Source: JAPKYZ01 sp033763835 (GTDB lineage Bacteria; Acidobacteriota; Terriglobia; Bryobacterales; Bryobacteraceae). From it: DNA of 64,000 bases. The translations under genes were made by a program, and so were the position numbers. The DNA lies in assembly GCA_033763835.1 (NCBI GenBank), contig JANRJS010000026.1, positions 1 through 64,000 on the forward strand. Direction: 5' to 3'. Below are positions 51,579-60,492 of this stretch, piece after piece. Position 1 is the first letter of the stretch. Each line of letters starts with the position of its first letter. The notes under the pieces were generated by a model. That model worked only from the letters and a program-made list of their open reading frames with translations, was not told the origin of the DNA and ran no database searches.

Positions 51579-53372
51579 ATGCGAATCTTCGCGAGCCTCA
51601 CGGCGTCCCTCGTCCTGGCGGGCGGCGCCTTCGCCGCCGGCCCCGAGGCCTCTCCCTCCGTGGGGGGGCAGCGGGAACTGGTCGACCTGTCCACGCAGCG
51701 CACCGACGCCGCGATGTACATTTGGGCCGAGCGGTACGTTTACCAGCCGGGCGAACAACTCACGCTGCGCGGCACGGTACGTCCAAACAACGACCTTTAT
51801 CCCTATACGCTTTTCGCCTTCCGGGTGAACAACCAGACGGGCGTAAAGTCGTTCCTGCCGAACGGTACCACCACCGTCACCGATATCTACGGCAACACGC
51901 AGGCCCAAGGATTCCGCGTCGGTCCGCTGCCGGCTCTCGATAAGGCGGTTCTGGTCGGCGCGGGTGGCGTGGTCACAACGTCGCCGGTCACCATTCCGCA
52001 AGAGCTCGGGATGCACACCATCGTGTTCCAGGTGCGCGATTTCACCGGTACCCGTGTGATCAAGTCGGCCTATTTCAAGATCGGCGTGGTCGAGCAGTTC
52101 GTCAACGTATCGGGCGCGATCACCTCGGACACCACCTGGGTGAATACGCGGGCCTATCGCCTCACCGGCATCGTTTACGTGCGTAGTTCCGTGCTGACGA
52201 TCCAGCCCGGCACCTTCGTCCTCGGCCAGCCGTCGGCGGCCCCGAACCCGTCCACGCTGGTCGTTACGAATACCGGGCGCATTAACGCTTCCGGCACCAA
52301 GTCGCGCCCGATCATCATGACCAGTTCCCGGAACGTCGGCCAACGCGAGCGCGGCGACTGGGGCGGCTTGATTCTGATCGGCAACGCCCCGATTAACACC
52401 CCCGGAGGCTCGGCCAACATTGAAGGCCTGCCGGATTCGCCCGAAACGCGCTATGGCGGCACTGACGCCACCTACAACTGCGGCACGCTTCGCTACGTTC
52501 GCGTCGAGTTCGCCGGTTCGGTGCTTGGCCCGGCTAACGAGGTCAATGGCATCACCTGGGGCGGCTGCGGCAGCCAGACGGTTTCCGAGTACCTTCAGGT
52601 TCACTATGGCCTGGACGATGCCTTCGAATGGTTCGGCGGCAACAACGACGGCAAGTATTTGGTCGGCAGCTACACCCAAGACGATTACCTCGACTGGCAG
52701 ACCGGTTGGACGGGGCGTCTTCAACACGCGGTGATGGTAGCCACGCCTACCGCGCAATCGAATCGGGGCATTGAGGCGGACAATCTTTCCAATCCTCAGG
52801 ACGCTACTCCGCGGAGCCGTCCAATCCTCTTCAACGTCACCTTCGTTGGCAACGGCAACTTGGCCGAAGAAGACACCAACGCCAACGCCGGTATCTGGCT
52901 GCGCCGCGGAACGGGCGGATCGCTCAACAACATCCTGATCACGAATTGGAACCAGACCGGCATCGAGGCTCGCGACACTGCCACCGCCGCACAGATGGCG
53001 GAAGGCGGAGCGTTGACGATCAATGGTCTCTTGATGTGGAACAACGGGCAGGACCGCAACAAGCCGAACACCGTGGAAGGTCAAACGAATTCGGCGAATA
53101 CACCCGCCGAAGTGGCCGCCGCGCTGCTGGCGCTGGTGCAACGCCCGGCCAGCCAAACCTTGGTGGCCGATCCTCTGCTCCGACGCCCGCTGGCTAGCTC
53201 CGATCCGGATTTCCGTCCCGGTCTCGGCTCGCCCGTGTTCCGCGCCAACTGGGTCCAGCCGCCGGATAACGGCTTCTGGGATCAGAACGCGCACTACATC
53301 GGCGCCTTTGGCGAGATCGACTGGACCGAAGAGTGGACTTGGATCGTGATCGAGCCGGACGTTCGTCCGTAA
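51579..53372 (+). CDS. exported right-handed beta-helix-like surface protein
   Basis: A 597-residue exported protein. The ATG at 51579 has AAAGGA seven bases upstream and a good signal peptide (MRIFASLTASLVLAGGAFA); an in-frame ATG at 51561 lacks a binding site. Residues ~20-180 form an Ig-like beta region (YVYQPGEQLTLRGTVRPNNDL). From ~185 the sequence reads as beta-helix rungs (GIVYVRSSVLTIQPGTFVLG, SRPIIMTSSRNVGQ, DWGGLILIGNAPIN, LRYVRVEFAG), rich in Gly and Asn. It lacks polysaccharide-lyase catalytic motifs I can name. Encoded after the TonB receptor and before a terminator, it is probably the receptor's surface partner. Confidence 0.82.
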   Translation: MRIFASLTASLVLAGGAFAAGPEASPSVGGQRELVDLSTQRTDAAMYIWAERYVYQPGEQLTLRGTVRPNNDLYPYTLFAFRVNNQTGVKSFLPNGTTTVTDIYGNTQAQGFRVGPLPALDKAVLVGAGGVVTTSPVTIPQELGMHTIVFQVRDFTGTRVIKSAYFKIGVVEQFVNVSGAITSDTTWVNTRAYRLTGIVYVRSSVLTIQPGTFVLGQPSAAPNPSTLVVTNTGRINASGTKSRPIIMTSSRNVGQRERGDWGGLILIGNAPINTPGGSANIEGLPDSPETRYGGTDATYNCGTLRYVRVEFAGSVLGPANEVNGITWGGCGSQTVSEYLQVHYGLDDAFEWFGGNNDGKYLVGSYTQDDYLDWQTGWTGRLQHAVMVATPTAQSNRGIEADNLSNPQDATPRSRPILFNVTFVGNGNLAEEDTNANAGIWLRRGTGGSLNNILITNWNQTGIEARDTATAAQMAEGGALTINGLLMWNNGQDRNKPNTVEGQTNSANTPAEVAAALLALVQRPASQTLVADPLLRRPLASSDPDFRPGLGSPVFRANWVQPPDNGFWDQNAHYIGAFGEIDWTEEWTWIVIEPDVRP

Positions 53373-53395
53373 CTCTCTTTCGCTCATTCGTTTAG

Positions 53396-53425
53396 GCCGG
53401 GCCTTCGGGCCCGGCTTTTTCTTTT
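53396..53425 (+). terminator. Rho-independent terminator
   Basis: A perfect 8-bp GC-only stem GCCGGGCC / GGCCCGGC with a UUCG tetraloop (53396-53415), followed by TTTTTCTTTT. It ends the PhoB-linked operon 23 bases after the beta-helix gene. Confidence 0.93.
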
Positions 53426-53465
53426 ACCGGTTGCGCCGATAAACTAGAAGAAGTTCTCCTTCCCC

Positions 53466-56400
53466 ATGACTCCCCATTCCGAACGCCGTCAGGCGCTACT
53501 CGACGCCCTCGCCTCCCGGATTCTTGTCCTCGATGGCGCGATGGGTACGATGCTGCAGCAGCGAAACCCCACGATCGAAGATTGGGGCGGCCCGGCGTTC
53601 GAAAACTGCACCGAGAATCTGCTGTTCACCAAACCCGATTGGATTCGCGACGTGCACCGCGCCTATTATCAGGCGGGAGCGGACATCGTCGAGACGAATT
53701 CGTTTGGCGGACATCTGATTACGCTCGCCGAGTTCGGTCTGGAAGACCGGATCCATGAGGTCAACCACATCGCCGCTCGCCTCGCCCGGGAAGCGGCGGC
53801 GGAATACGAGCGTCCGGGCCGTCCCCGCTTCGTCGCCGGATCGATGGGCCCCACCACCAAAGCCATCACGGTCACCGGCGGCGTGACGTTCCAACATCTG
53901 ATCGACGGGTACTATCTCCAGGCCAAGGGTCTCTATGAAGGCGGCGCGGACATTCTGCTGCTCGAAACCTGCCAGGACACGCGCAACGTCAAGGCCGGGT
54001 TAATCGCCATCGAGAAGCTCGCGAAGGAACTCGGCGAGCGCATCCCCGTAATGGTCTCGGGCACCATCGAGCCGATGGGAACCATGCTCGGCGGGCAGAC
54101 GGCGGACGCTCTCTACGCCTCGATTTCGCACGCCAATCTTCTCTCGATCGGCCTCAACTGCGCCACCGGCCCTGAGTTCATGACGGATCACATCCGGACT
54201 CTCGCCGAGATGTCGTCCACGCGAATTTCGATGTATCCGAACGCCGGACTGCCGCGCGAGGACGGCACCTACGGCGAGACACCGCAAACGCTCGCCGCGC
54301 AACTCGAAAAGTTCGCCGATCACGGCTGGTTGAACATCGTCGGCGGCTGCTGCGGGACGACGCCCGCGCACATCCAGGCGATCGCGCACATGGTGGAAGG
54401 CAAGGCTCCGCGGGCGACGCCGGAATCGCGGCATCGCGCCTACTATTCGGGCGTCGAGTTGGTTGAGGCGGACGATTCCACGCGGCCCCTGCTGGTGGGC
54501 GAACGCACCAACGTCATCGGCTCGCGGCTCTTTAAGGATCTGGTCGCGCAGGAGAAGTGGGAAGAAGCGACGGACATCGCTAAGCGCCAGGTCCGCGGCG
54601 GGGCGCACGTGATCGATGTGTGCTTACAATCGTCGGATCGCGACGAAATCGCCGACATTCCGCCGTTCTACGAAAAGCTGATCCGCAAGATCAAGGCTCC
54701 CATCATGATCGACACGACGGACCCCAAAGCCGTCGAATTGTCGCTGACCTACTGCCAGGGAAAAGCGATTATCAACTCGATCAATCTTGAAGACGGCGAA
54801 GAGAAGTTTGAGCTAATTTGCCCGTTGATCCGGCGTTACGGCGCGGCGGTGGTCGTCGGGACCATCGACGAGGATCCCGTGCAAGCGCAGGCGTTCACGC
54901 GCGAGCGCAAGCTTGAAGTCGCCAAGCGCTCCGTCGATCTCGCGGTGTCCAAGTTCGGACTCGCGCCGGAGGACATCGTTATCGATCCGCTGGTGTTCCC
55001 TTGTGCCACCGGCGACGAGAACTACATCGGCGGCGCGGTGGAGACCATCGAAGCGCTGCGGCTGATTAAGGCGGAAATCCCGCACGTGAAGACCGTCCTT
55101 GGGGTGTCGAACATCTCGTTCGGCCTGCCCGCCGCCGCGCGCGAAGTGGTGAACTCGGTGTTCCTCTACCACTGCACCAAGGCCGGCCTCGATCTCGCCA
55201 TCGTCAACACCGAGAAGCTGGAACGTTACGCTTCGATCCCCGCCGAAGAGCGCCGCCTCGCCGAAAATCTGCTTTACAACACGCCTCACGAAGCGGGCGT
55301 CCCGGAGGACTGGAGAGCGCAGTCGAAAGAGCAAAAGGCCGCCGTCAATCAGCACCACATCGCGGCTATCACCGCGCATTTCCGGGGACGGGTAAAGGAG
55401 AAGGTCAAAAAAGAAGACCTGCCGCTCGACCAGCGCCTCTCCAACTACATCATCGAAGGATCGAAAGACGGCTTGGTGGCCGACCTCGACGTGAAGCTCG
55501 CCGAGGGAGTTTCGCCTCTCGACATCATCAACGGCCCGCTCATGGCCGGTATGACCGAAGTCGGCCGCCTCTTCAACAACAACGAACTGATCGTCGCCGA
55601 AGTGCTGCAATCGGCGGAGGCGATGAAGTCCGCCGTGAATCATCTCGAACAGTTCATGGAGAAGGCCGACACCGCCGCGCGCGGCAAGATCGTGCTCGCC
55701 ACCGTCAAGGGCGACGTGCACGACATCGGCAAGAATCTGGTCGAGATCATTCTCTCGAACAACGGGTATACGGTGGTCAATCTGGGCATCAAGGTGCCGC
55801 CGGAAGACCTCATCAAGGCGTATCGCGAACACCAGCCGGACGCTATCGGACTGTCGGGACTGCTCGTAAAGAGCACGCAGCAAATGGTGACCACAGCGGG
55901 CGACTTGAAGGACGCCGGGATTCGCGTTCCGCTGCTGGTGGGCGGCGCGGCGCTCTCCGACAAATTCACCCGAACCAAGATCGCGCCTTCGTATTCCTAC
56001 GCGACGCTTTACGCAAAAGACGCGATGACCGGACTGCGGTTGATGAACGAGATTATGGACCCCGATTCGCGCAACGCGACGCTCGAGGCCTATACGTTTA
56101 CCGGCGACGCCGCGGCGTTCGATGGCGTCGAAGCCCCCCGGGCGGCGCAATCGATCGAGCGGTCGACAAAAGTCCGCACGGACATTCCGATTCCGCCCGC
56201 GCCGTATCTCGACCGTAAGGTGCGCGACGTTCCCAATCTGCAGGAGCTTTGGACCTACATCAACCCGTTCATGCTCTACGGTAAGAATCTCGGATTCAAG
56301 GGCAATTTCGAAAAGCGGCTCGCCGAGCGGGACGACAAGGCGCTGGCGTTGTATCACCAGATCGAGGAAGTGAAGGAGTGGGCGGCGGGATTCATGAAGG

Positions 56401-57002
56401 TCCGCGCCGTGTGGCAGTTCTTCGAGGCGGAGCGCGACGGCAACGGGGTCCGGCTGTTCGCGCCGGGCGCAAAGTCGCCGTTGACGAGCTTCCAATTCAC
56501 GCGCCAGCCGCGTGAGAACGGCCTCTGCCTTTCGGACTACGTGCTCGATCCACAAGATGCCCGCCGCGATCACATTGCGATCTTCGCCGTCACCGTCGGC
56601 GGCAACGTTCGCGATTACGCGGAAGAGGCGAAAGCCAAGGGCGAGTACGTCAAGAGTGTGGGACTGCTCGCGCTCGCTACCGAGACCGCCGAAGCTACCG
56701 CCGAGTGGCTGCATCGCCGAATCCGTGAGGATTGGGGAATCGCCGACCCACCGACGATGACCATGCAGGAGCGCTGGACCGCGCGCTATCACGGCAAGCG
56801 GTATAGCTTCGGCTACGGCGCCTGCCCCAACATGGAAGATCAGGTGAAACTCTTCCAGTTGATTCAGCCCGAAGAGATCGGGATCTCGCTCACCGAAGGC
56901 TTCATGATGGAACCCGAAGCGAGCGTTTCGGCGCTTGTGTTCCATCACCCCGATTGCGCCTACTTCACCGCGGCGGATGTCGCCGAGCCGGTAGAAGTGT
57001 AG
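53466..57002 (+). CDS. metH: cobalamin-dependent methionine synthase MetH
   Basis: A full-length 1178-residue methionine synthase. It has the homocysteine domain (LDGAMGTMLQ, then zinc cysteines in GLNCATGP and GGCCGTTP), the methyltetrahydrofolate domain (GERTNVIGSRLFK, IDTTDP), the cobalamin domain with helical cap (MTEVGRLFNNNELIVAEVLQSAEAM) and base-off His in DVHDIGKN, and the SAM-binding reactivation domain with RYSFGYGACPN. E. coli MetH is 1227 residues, so no domain is missing. It makes methionine from homocysteine and thus feeds SAM to the window's methyltransferases. No cobalamin riboswitch is recognisable in the short leader. Confidence 0.98.
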   Translation: MTPHSERRQALLDALASRILVLDGAMGTMLQQRNPTIEDWGGPAFENCTENLLFTKPDWIRDVHRAYYQAGADIVETNSFGGHLITLAEFGLEDRIHEVNHIAARLAREAAAEYERPGRPRFVAGSMGPTTKAITVTGGVTFQHLIDGYYLQAKGLYEGGADILLLETCQDTRNVKAGLIAIEKLAKELGERIPVMVSGTIEPMGTMLGGQTADALYASISHANLLSIGLNCATGPEFMTDHIRTLAEMSSTRISMYPNAGLPREDGTYGETPQTLAAQLEKFADHGWLNIVGGCCGTTPAHIQAIAHMVEGKAPRATPESRHRAYYSGVELVEADDSTRPLLVGERTNVIGSRLFKDLVAQEKWEEATDIAKRQVRGGAHVIDVCLQSSDRDEIADIPPFYEKLIRKIKAPIMIDTTDPKAVELSLTYCQGKAIINSINLEDGEEKFELICPLIRRYGAAVVVGTIDEDPVQAQAFTRERKLEVAKRSVDLAVSKFGLAPEDIVIDPLVFPCATGDENYIGGAVETIEALRLIKAEIPHVKTVLGVSNISFGLPAAAREVVNSVFLYHCTKAGLDLAIVNTEKLERYASIPAEERRLAENLLYNTPHEAGVPEDWRAQSKEQKAAVNQHHIAAITAHFRGRVKEKVKKEDLPLDQRLSNYIIEGSKDGLVADLDVKLAEGVSPLDIINGPLMAGMTEVGRLFNNNELIVAEVLQSAEAMKSAVNHLEQFMEKADTAARGKIVLATVKGDVHDIGKNLVEIILSNNGYTVVNLGIKVPPEDLIKAYREHQPDAIGLSGLLVKSTQQMVTTAGDLKDAGIRVPLLVGGAALSDKFTRTKIAPSYSYATLYAKDAMTGLRLMNEIMDPDSRNATLEAYTFTGDAAAFDGVEAPRAAQSIERSTKVRTDIPIPPAPYLDRKVRDVPNLQELWTYINPFMLYGKNLGFKGNFEKRLAERDDKALALYHQIEEVKEWAAGFMKVRAVWQFFEAERDGNGVRLFAPGAKSPLTSFQFTRQPRENGLCLSDYVLDPQDARRDHIAIFAVTVGGNVRDYAEEAKAKGEYVKSVGLLALATETAEATAEWLHRRIREDWGIADPPTMTMQERWTARYHGKRYSFGYGACPNMEDQVKLFQLIQPEEIGISLTEGFMMEPEASVSALVFHHPDCAYFTAADVAEPVEV

Positions 57003-57003
57003 C

Positions 57004-57288
57004 TTGCGCTGGTCGCGGCCTGAGTGGATCGCGGCTTTCGTGACGGCGGTCTATGTAGGGCTACAAATTGGAATCTTCGAGTACTACCGAAACCACCCTA
57101 CGAGTCCAGCCGGTTACGAGATGATCGGGATCTTCATTTTCGAACTGCCAGGTTCGCTAACTTGGTTTCTCTTACCGCGCGGCTTTCAGTACGGTTTGGT
57201 TGTTGTCGCGGTTAGCCTAAACGGTATCGGCCTATTCTTCCTAGTGAGAAAGTTCGCACAATTCTTTGCCGACATGCGACGGCACTAG
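57004..57288 (+). CDS. small membrane protein of unknown function
   Basis: A 94-residue protein starting with TTG two bases after the metH stop, with three predicted membrane segments (~10-27, ~40-58, ~64-82: WIAAFVTAVYVGLQIGI, MIGIFIFELPGSLTWFLL, YGLVVVAVSLNGIGLFFL). The start codon is uncertain and there is no clear ribosome binding site, so translation would depend on metH. It resembles the many small hypothetical membrane proteins with no family name. Confidence 0.55.
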   Translation: MRWSRPEWIAAFVTAVYVGLQIGIFEYYRNHPTSPAGYEMIGIFIFELPGSLTWFLLPRGFQYGLVVVAVSLNGIGLFFLVRKFAQFFADMRRH

Positions 57289-57289
57289 A

Positions 57290-57327
57290 CAAAAAATGGG
57301 CGCGTGCGAATCGCCCCGCACGCGCCC
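57290..57327 (-). terminator. Rho-independent terminator of cytochrome gene (minus strand)
   Basis: Arms 57298-57308 and 57317-57327 are perfect 11-bp reverse complements. Read on the minus strand, the hairpin is followed by ATTTTTTG, so it terminates the cytochrome gene whose stop is at 57353. It also lies two bases beyond the end of the small membrane gene. Confidence 0.88.
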
Positions 57328-57352
57328 CAAAAGACAACCCCAACGAACTTCC

Positions 57353-59614
57353 TTACGGCTGCGGGAAGATCGGCGTCGAAGCGTCGATCGACAGCAGGAA
57401 CTGGATCACCTTCGCCCGGTCGGCCGGATTGGCGAGCGTGTCCACGCCGCCCGTGCCCGATGCCCGGTGCGTCACGTTGTTCATCACGTCCGTCAGCGTC
57501 GCCGCCGCCGATCCGTGCAGGTAGCCCTCGGGAATCGAGTGCAGCCCCAGTAGCGACGCTGGCGTCAAGCCATCGGCCCCTAGGGCCACCGCCCCGTTGG
57601 CGCGCTTCTCGTTCGGGAACGCGGCGTCGAAAGTACCCACTTGCCGCAACTCGCCGATGATCTGGCTGTTGACGATCAGCGCGGGATCGGGCGGGGGTAT
57701 GAAGCGCACGCGGGCCGAGGTCCACTGCGCTCCGCCGTGGCACTGCTGGCAGTTGGCGGCGGCGAATAGCGCGCGCCCGGCGATAACATCCGGATTCGTC
57801 GCGGGCACGGGCGAGATCGGCGTGCGAATTCCGAACTGCACGTAGCTCTTGATCGCGTCCCACGCGCCGAAGCCGCGAATCTTCAATTGATTCCGGCCGC
57901 CGTTGGCGATCGGAGTGAAATTCGGCGTGGGTGTGTCGGGCGTTACGTTATCCGCGGCCACAATCAGGCCCAAACCGCCCGACGTCCCTCGAATGTTGTT
58001 CTCGAAGTCCTCCTGCTCGTCGAAGAACGCGGACCAGTTGAGCGCGCGCATGATCGAACGAGCCGGATCGGTCTGATCGAAGTCCGTGTGCTGGCCGATC
58101 GTGCGGCGCGGACCGCTCGCGAATATCCAGGCGACGCCGTCCGACAATCCGAACGGGTGGCACGACGAACAGGAGCCCCAGCCCTCGGCCGACATGCGCC
58201 CGGCGATCGGAGTGGTCGTGCCCGGCGCGGGATCGAAGACGCCGGTGGACGAGTTATACAGCTCTTTGCCCGCGTGAATCTTGTCCGCATCCGAACCCGC
58301 CGTAGGCAACGCGGCCGACTGCACGGTGGCGATCACGCTGGGCGCTGCGGCGTTCAAGTCGATCACGCTCACGCTGCGCGAGATGTAGTTCATCACATAA
58401 GCGCGCGTGTCTGTCGAGTTGATCGCCAATCCGCGCGGGTTCTTGCCGACGAAGATTTGATGTACGCGCGTGGGGTCCGAGGGGTCCGCGGCGACGCTCG
58501 GCACACCGGTGCCGGGATTGATCGTCAAGCGCACCAGGTGATCGCTCGCCGCGCTCACCACCCACGCGTCCGCCGTCGTGCGCTCCATCGCAATCGACCA
58601 CGGCACGGTAATGAACCGGCGCGCCGGATTGGTTTGCGCCGCCACCGCAAGGTGCATGTTGATCGTCGCGTCCTCTTCGCTCACTATGTCGAAGAACGAC
58701 AACAGGCTTTGCGTGTTGACGTTGAATCGCACCGGGCCGTTCGGCGAAGCGCCCGTATTCGGCAGGTACACCTTATTGCCCTTGATGGCGAGACTATTGA
58801 ACTGGTTGGGATACGCGCCGGTATCGCGATTGAAGTCCCCCGCCGGCGGAATGCCCGCCAGGGCGTCGCCGTTGGCTTTGAATCCGGTCACGGGCAGAGG
58901 GTCGATAATCGTCGTGTCCTCCACCGCGTAACTCGCCACATTGACGCGGTAGACCACGCCTTCCTTGGCATCGTCGAAGCTATCGATCTTGCCGGGAATC
59001 GTTCTCGAAAGGAACTGCGTGACGTAGATTTTCTCGTCGTTATCGTCGTCGTCGCCGTCGTTGGTGATGGCGCAGCCGCGCGGTTCCGGCCCGACGTTGA
59101 TCGTCGCGACGACGGTCTCGCCGAGAGTATCGATCACCGATACGTTGCCGGACCGCGCGTTGAGCACGAAGAGTTTCGAACCGTTCGGCGTGATGCAAAT
59201 CGCGTAAGGTTCGGTGCCCACTTGGACGTTGTTGGGCGTGCGGGACACTTGCCCGTTTCTCAAATTCAAGGTGAGAATCGAAACGGTACCGCTGCCGGTA
59301 TTGGCGATGTACGCCTTGTTTCCGGCGGGCGAAAGCGCGACGCCGTTCGGTTCCGTACCCACGGGGACTTCGACCAATTTGCGGTTCCGATCCTGCCGCG
59401 CGTCGAAAAAGCTCACCGAGTTGTTGTCTGGATTGACCGCCGCGACAAACGCGTCGTCGGCCGTGATTGCAATAGGTTGCGAGTTGGTCGGTCCCGCGAA
59501 TTGCATGGGCGACTGCGCGGAAACGGACTTGGTCCATTCGAAGGTAACCGCTCCGGCCGCGATGACGGCGAGCGCGAACACACTTCTCCTCTTGATGCGA
59601 AACTTCGGCTTCAT
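57353..59614 (-). CDS. YVTN-type beta-propeller protein fused to dihaem cytochrome c
   Basis: A 753-residue exported protein. A signal/anchor (KRRSVFALAVIAAGAVTF) is followed by a seven-bladed YVTN-like propeller (repeats such as GTEPNGVALSPAGNKAYIANTGSGTVSIL and GPEPRGCAITNDG, residues ~40-440). The C-terminal half has two haem c sites, CSSCH (Cys482-His486) and CQQCH (Cys622-His626), with MauG/cytochrome-peroxidase-like spacing. Both haems lie in the C-terminal third. Likely a periplasmic electron-transfer or oxidase protein; the substrate is unknown. It is transcribed alone and has its own terminator. Confidence 0.88.
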   Translation of the reverse strand: MKPKFRIKRRSVFALAVIAAGAVTFEWTKSVSAQSPMQFAGPTNSQPIAITADDAFVAAVNPDNNSVSFFDARQDRNRKLVEVPVGTEPNGVALSPAGNKAYIANTGSGTVSILTLNLRNGQVSRTPNNVQVGTEPYAICITPNGSKLFVLNARSGNVSVIDTLGETVVATINVGPEPRGCAITNDGDDDDNDEKIYVTQFLSRTIPGKIDSFDDAKEGVVYRVNVASYAVEDTTIIDPLPVTGFKANGDALAGIPPAGDFNRDTGAYPNQFNSLAIKGNKVYLPNTGASPNGPVRFNVNTQSLLSFFDIVSEEDATINMHLAVAAQTNPARRFITVPWSIAMERTTADAWVVSAASDHLVRLTINPGTGVPSVAADPSDPTRVHQIFVGKNPRGLAINSTDTRAYVMNYISRSVSVIDLNAAAPSVIATVQSAALPTAGSDADKIHAGKELYNSSTGVFDPAPGTTTPIAGRMSAEGWGSCSSCHPFGLSDGVAWIFASGPRRTIGQHTDFDQTDPARSIMRALNWSAFFDEQEDFENNIRGTSGGLGLIVAADNVTPDTPTPNFTPIANGGRNQLKIRGFGAWDAIKSYVQFGIRTPISPVPATNPDVIAGRALFAAANCQQCHGGAQWTSARVRFIPPPDPALIVNSQIIGELRQVGTFDAAFPNEKRANGAVALGADGLTPASLLGLHSIPEGYLHGSAAATLTDVMNNVTHRASGTGGVDTLANPADRAKVIQFLLSIDASTPIFPQP

Positions 59615-59656
59615 TGGTACTCCTAAGGCTCTAGTAAGTGGTTTAGCGGGACGTTT

Positions 59657-60214
59657 TTAACGGACCGTTCGCCTCCGGACGAACGGCAAGGCCAAGGCTC
59701 CCGCCAAGGCCAAAAACAACGTGGAAGGCTCGGGGACGGCGGTCACCAAGAAGTACGCCGCGCCGCCGCCGAACGGCGACGAGATCGGGGCGATGGTGAA
59801 CGAATGAGCGCCGGGGGCGAGCGCGAACTTCGCGTGGCTCATCCCGGCGTTCGCGAGGCACGGCACGGGATCGTCGCCGCAATCGACGCCTTGCGGTACC
59901 AGCGGCGTCAAGCCCAGCACAGCGCCGAAGTCGAGTACTTCGAACGAATCGCCGGACTCGAACGCGTCGGTGATGGTGATCGTACCGCCCACGGGAAGGG
60001 CGATCGTCCAAGGGGACGCGTCGAGAAATACCGTCGGCGTTCCCGAACTAGGGATGCAGAACGCACCTCCGGGGTCCGCCGGTGAACACCCGGTCGCCCC
60101 AACGCCCGCCGCGTCGAATCCGAATTGATACCAAACGCCGGTCGTGATGGCTCCAGCCGAAAGCGAACCCGCGAAGGCCGCGAACAGCGAAATCGAAAAC
60201 ATAGCTCTGCGCAT
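59657..60214 (-). CDS. PEP-CTERM sorting-domain protein
   Basis: A 185-residue exported protein with signal peptide (MRRAMFSISLFAAFAGSLSAG), a Gly/Ala-rich beta domain and the C-terminal sorting signal AVPEPSTLFLALAGALALPFVRRR: the VPEP motif, one membrane span and an Arg cluster. PEP-CTERM tails are processed by exosortase (EpsH) in exopolysaccharide-producing bacteria. No exosortase is in the window. The domain contains four cysteines (near residues 43, 53, 111 and 119) that could form disulfides. The role of the passenger is unknown. Confidence 0.9.
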   Translation of the reverse strand: MRRAMFSISLFAAFAGSLSAGAITTGVWYQFGFDAAGVGATGCSPADPGGAFCIPSSGTPTVFLDASPWTIALPVGGTITITDAFESGDSFEVLDFGAVLGLTPLVPQGVDCGDDPVPCLANAGMSHAKFALAPGAHSFTIAPISSPFGGGAAYFLVTAVPEPSTLFLALAGALALPFVRRRTVR

Positions 60215-60333
60215 GGTTTGTCTCCTCCTGACAGAAGGAGTATGCGCGATGTAATCGTGAATGGAGCTAAAAGTTTTCTAAATGATCCGTGAGGAAAGGG
60301 AAAACGCTTCCTTTCTTAGCGGGAGCACGATGG

Positions 60334-60377
60334 GTCCAAGGAGGCGCGTCGAGAAAAACCGTCGGCGTGCCCGAACT
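60334..60377. repeat. duplicated fragment of the PEP-CTERM gene
   Basis: These 44 bases match 60006-60049 inside the PEP-CTERM gene at 40 of 44 positions, and in the same frame both encode the peptide SSGTPTVFLDA-PWT on the minus strand. The surrounding sequence is not otherwise similar and has no signal peptide or VPEP tail, so this is the remnant of a decayed second copy. The rest of 60215-60492 (278 bases) has no gene I can support; it also holds the promoter regions of the PEP-CTERM and sulfatase genes. Confidence 0.75.
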
Positions 60378-60492
60378 CGATGTGCAACCTGGCGGAGCAA
60401 CCCGCCAACCCTTAGCTTGTTGGGCATCGCCGGTGGTTGGCCGGTGACGAAAACCCCGATGAAGGGGGTGCAAACTCCGGTAGAATCGCCGC

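Noticed and set aside
51555..53387. 610-codon open frame antisense to the beta-helix gene
   Set aside because: Arg/His/Gly-rich shadow sequence without signal peptide or motifs; the sense gene has a signal peptide, ribosome binding site and terminator.
54813..56948. 711-codon open frame antisense to metH
   Set aside because: It lies wholly inside an unmistakable MetH; the composition is the usual shadow of a GC-rich gene and no domain is visible.
57887..59626. 579-codon open frame antisense to the propeller cytochrome
   Set aside because: The sense frame has two CxxCH sites and propeller repeats; the antisense frame has no recognisable domain.
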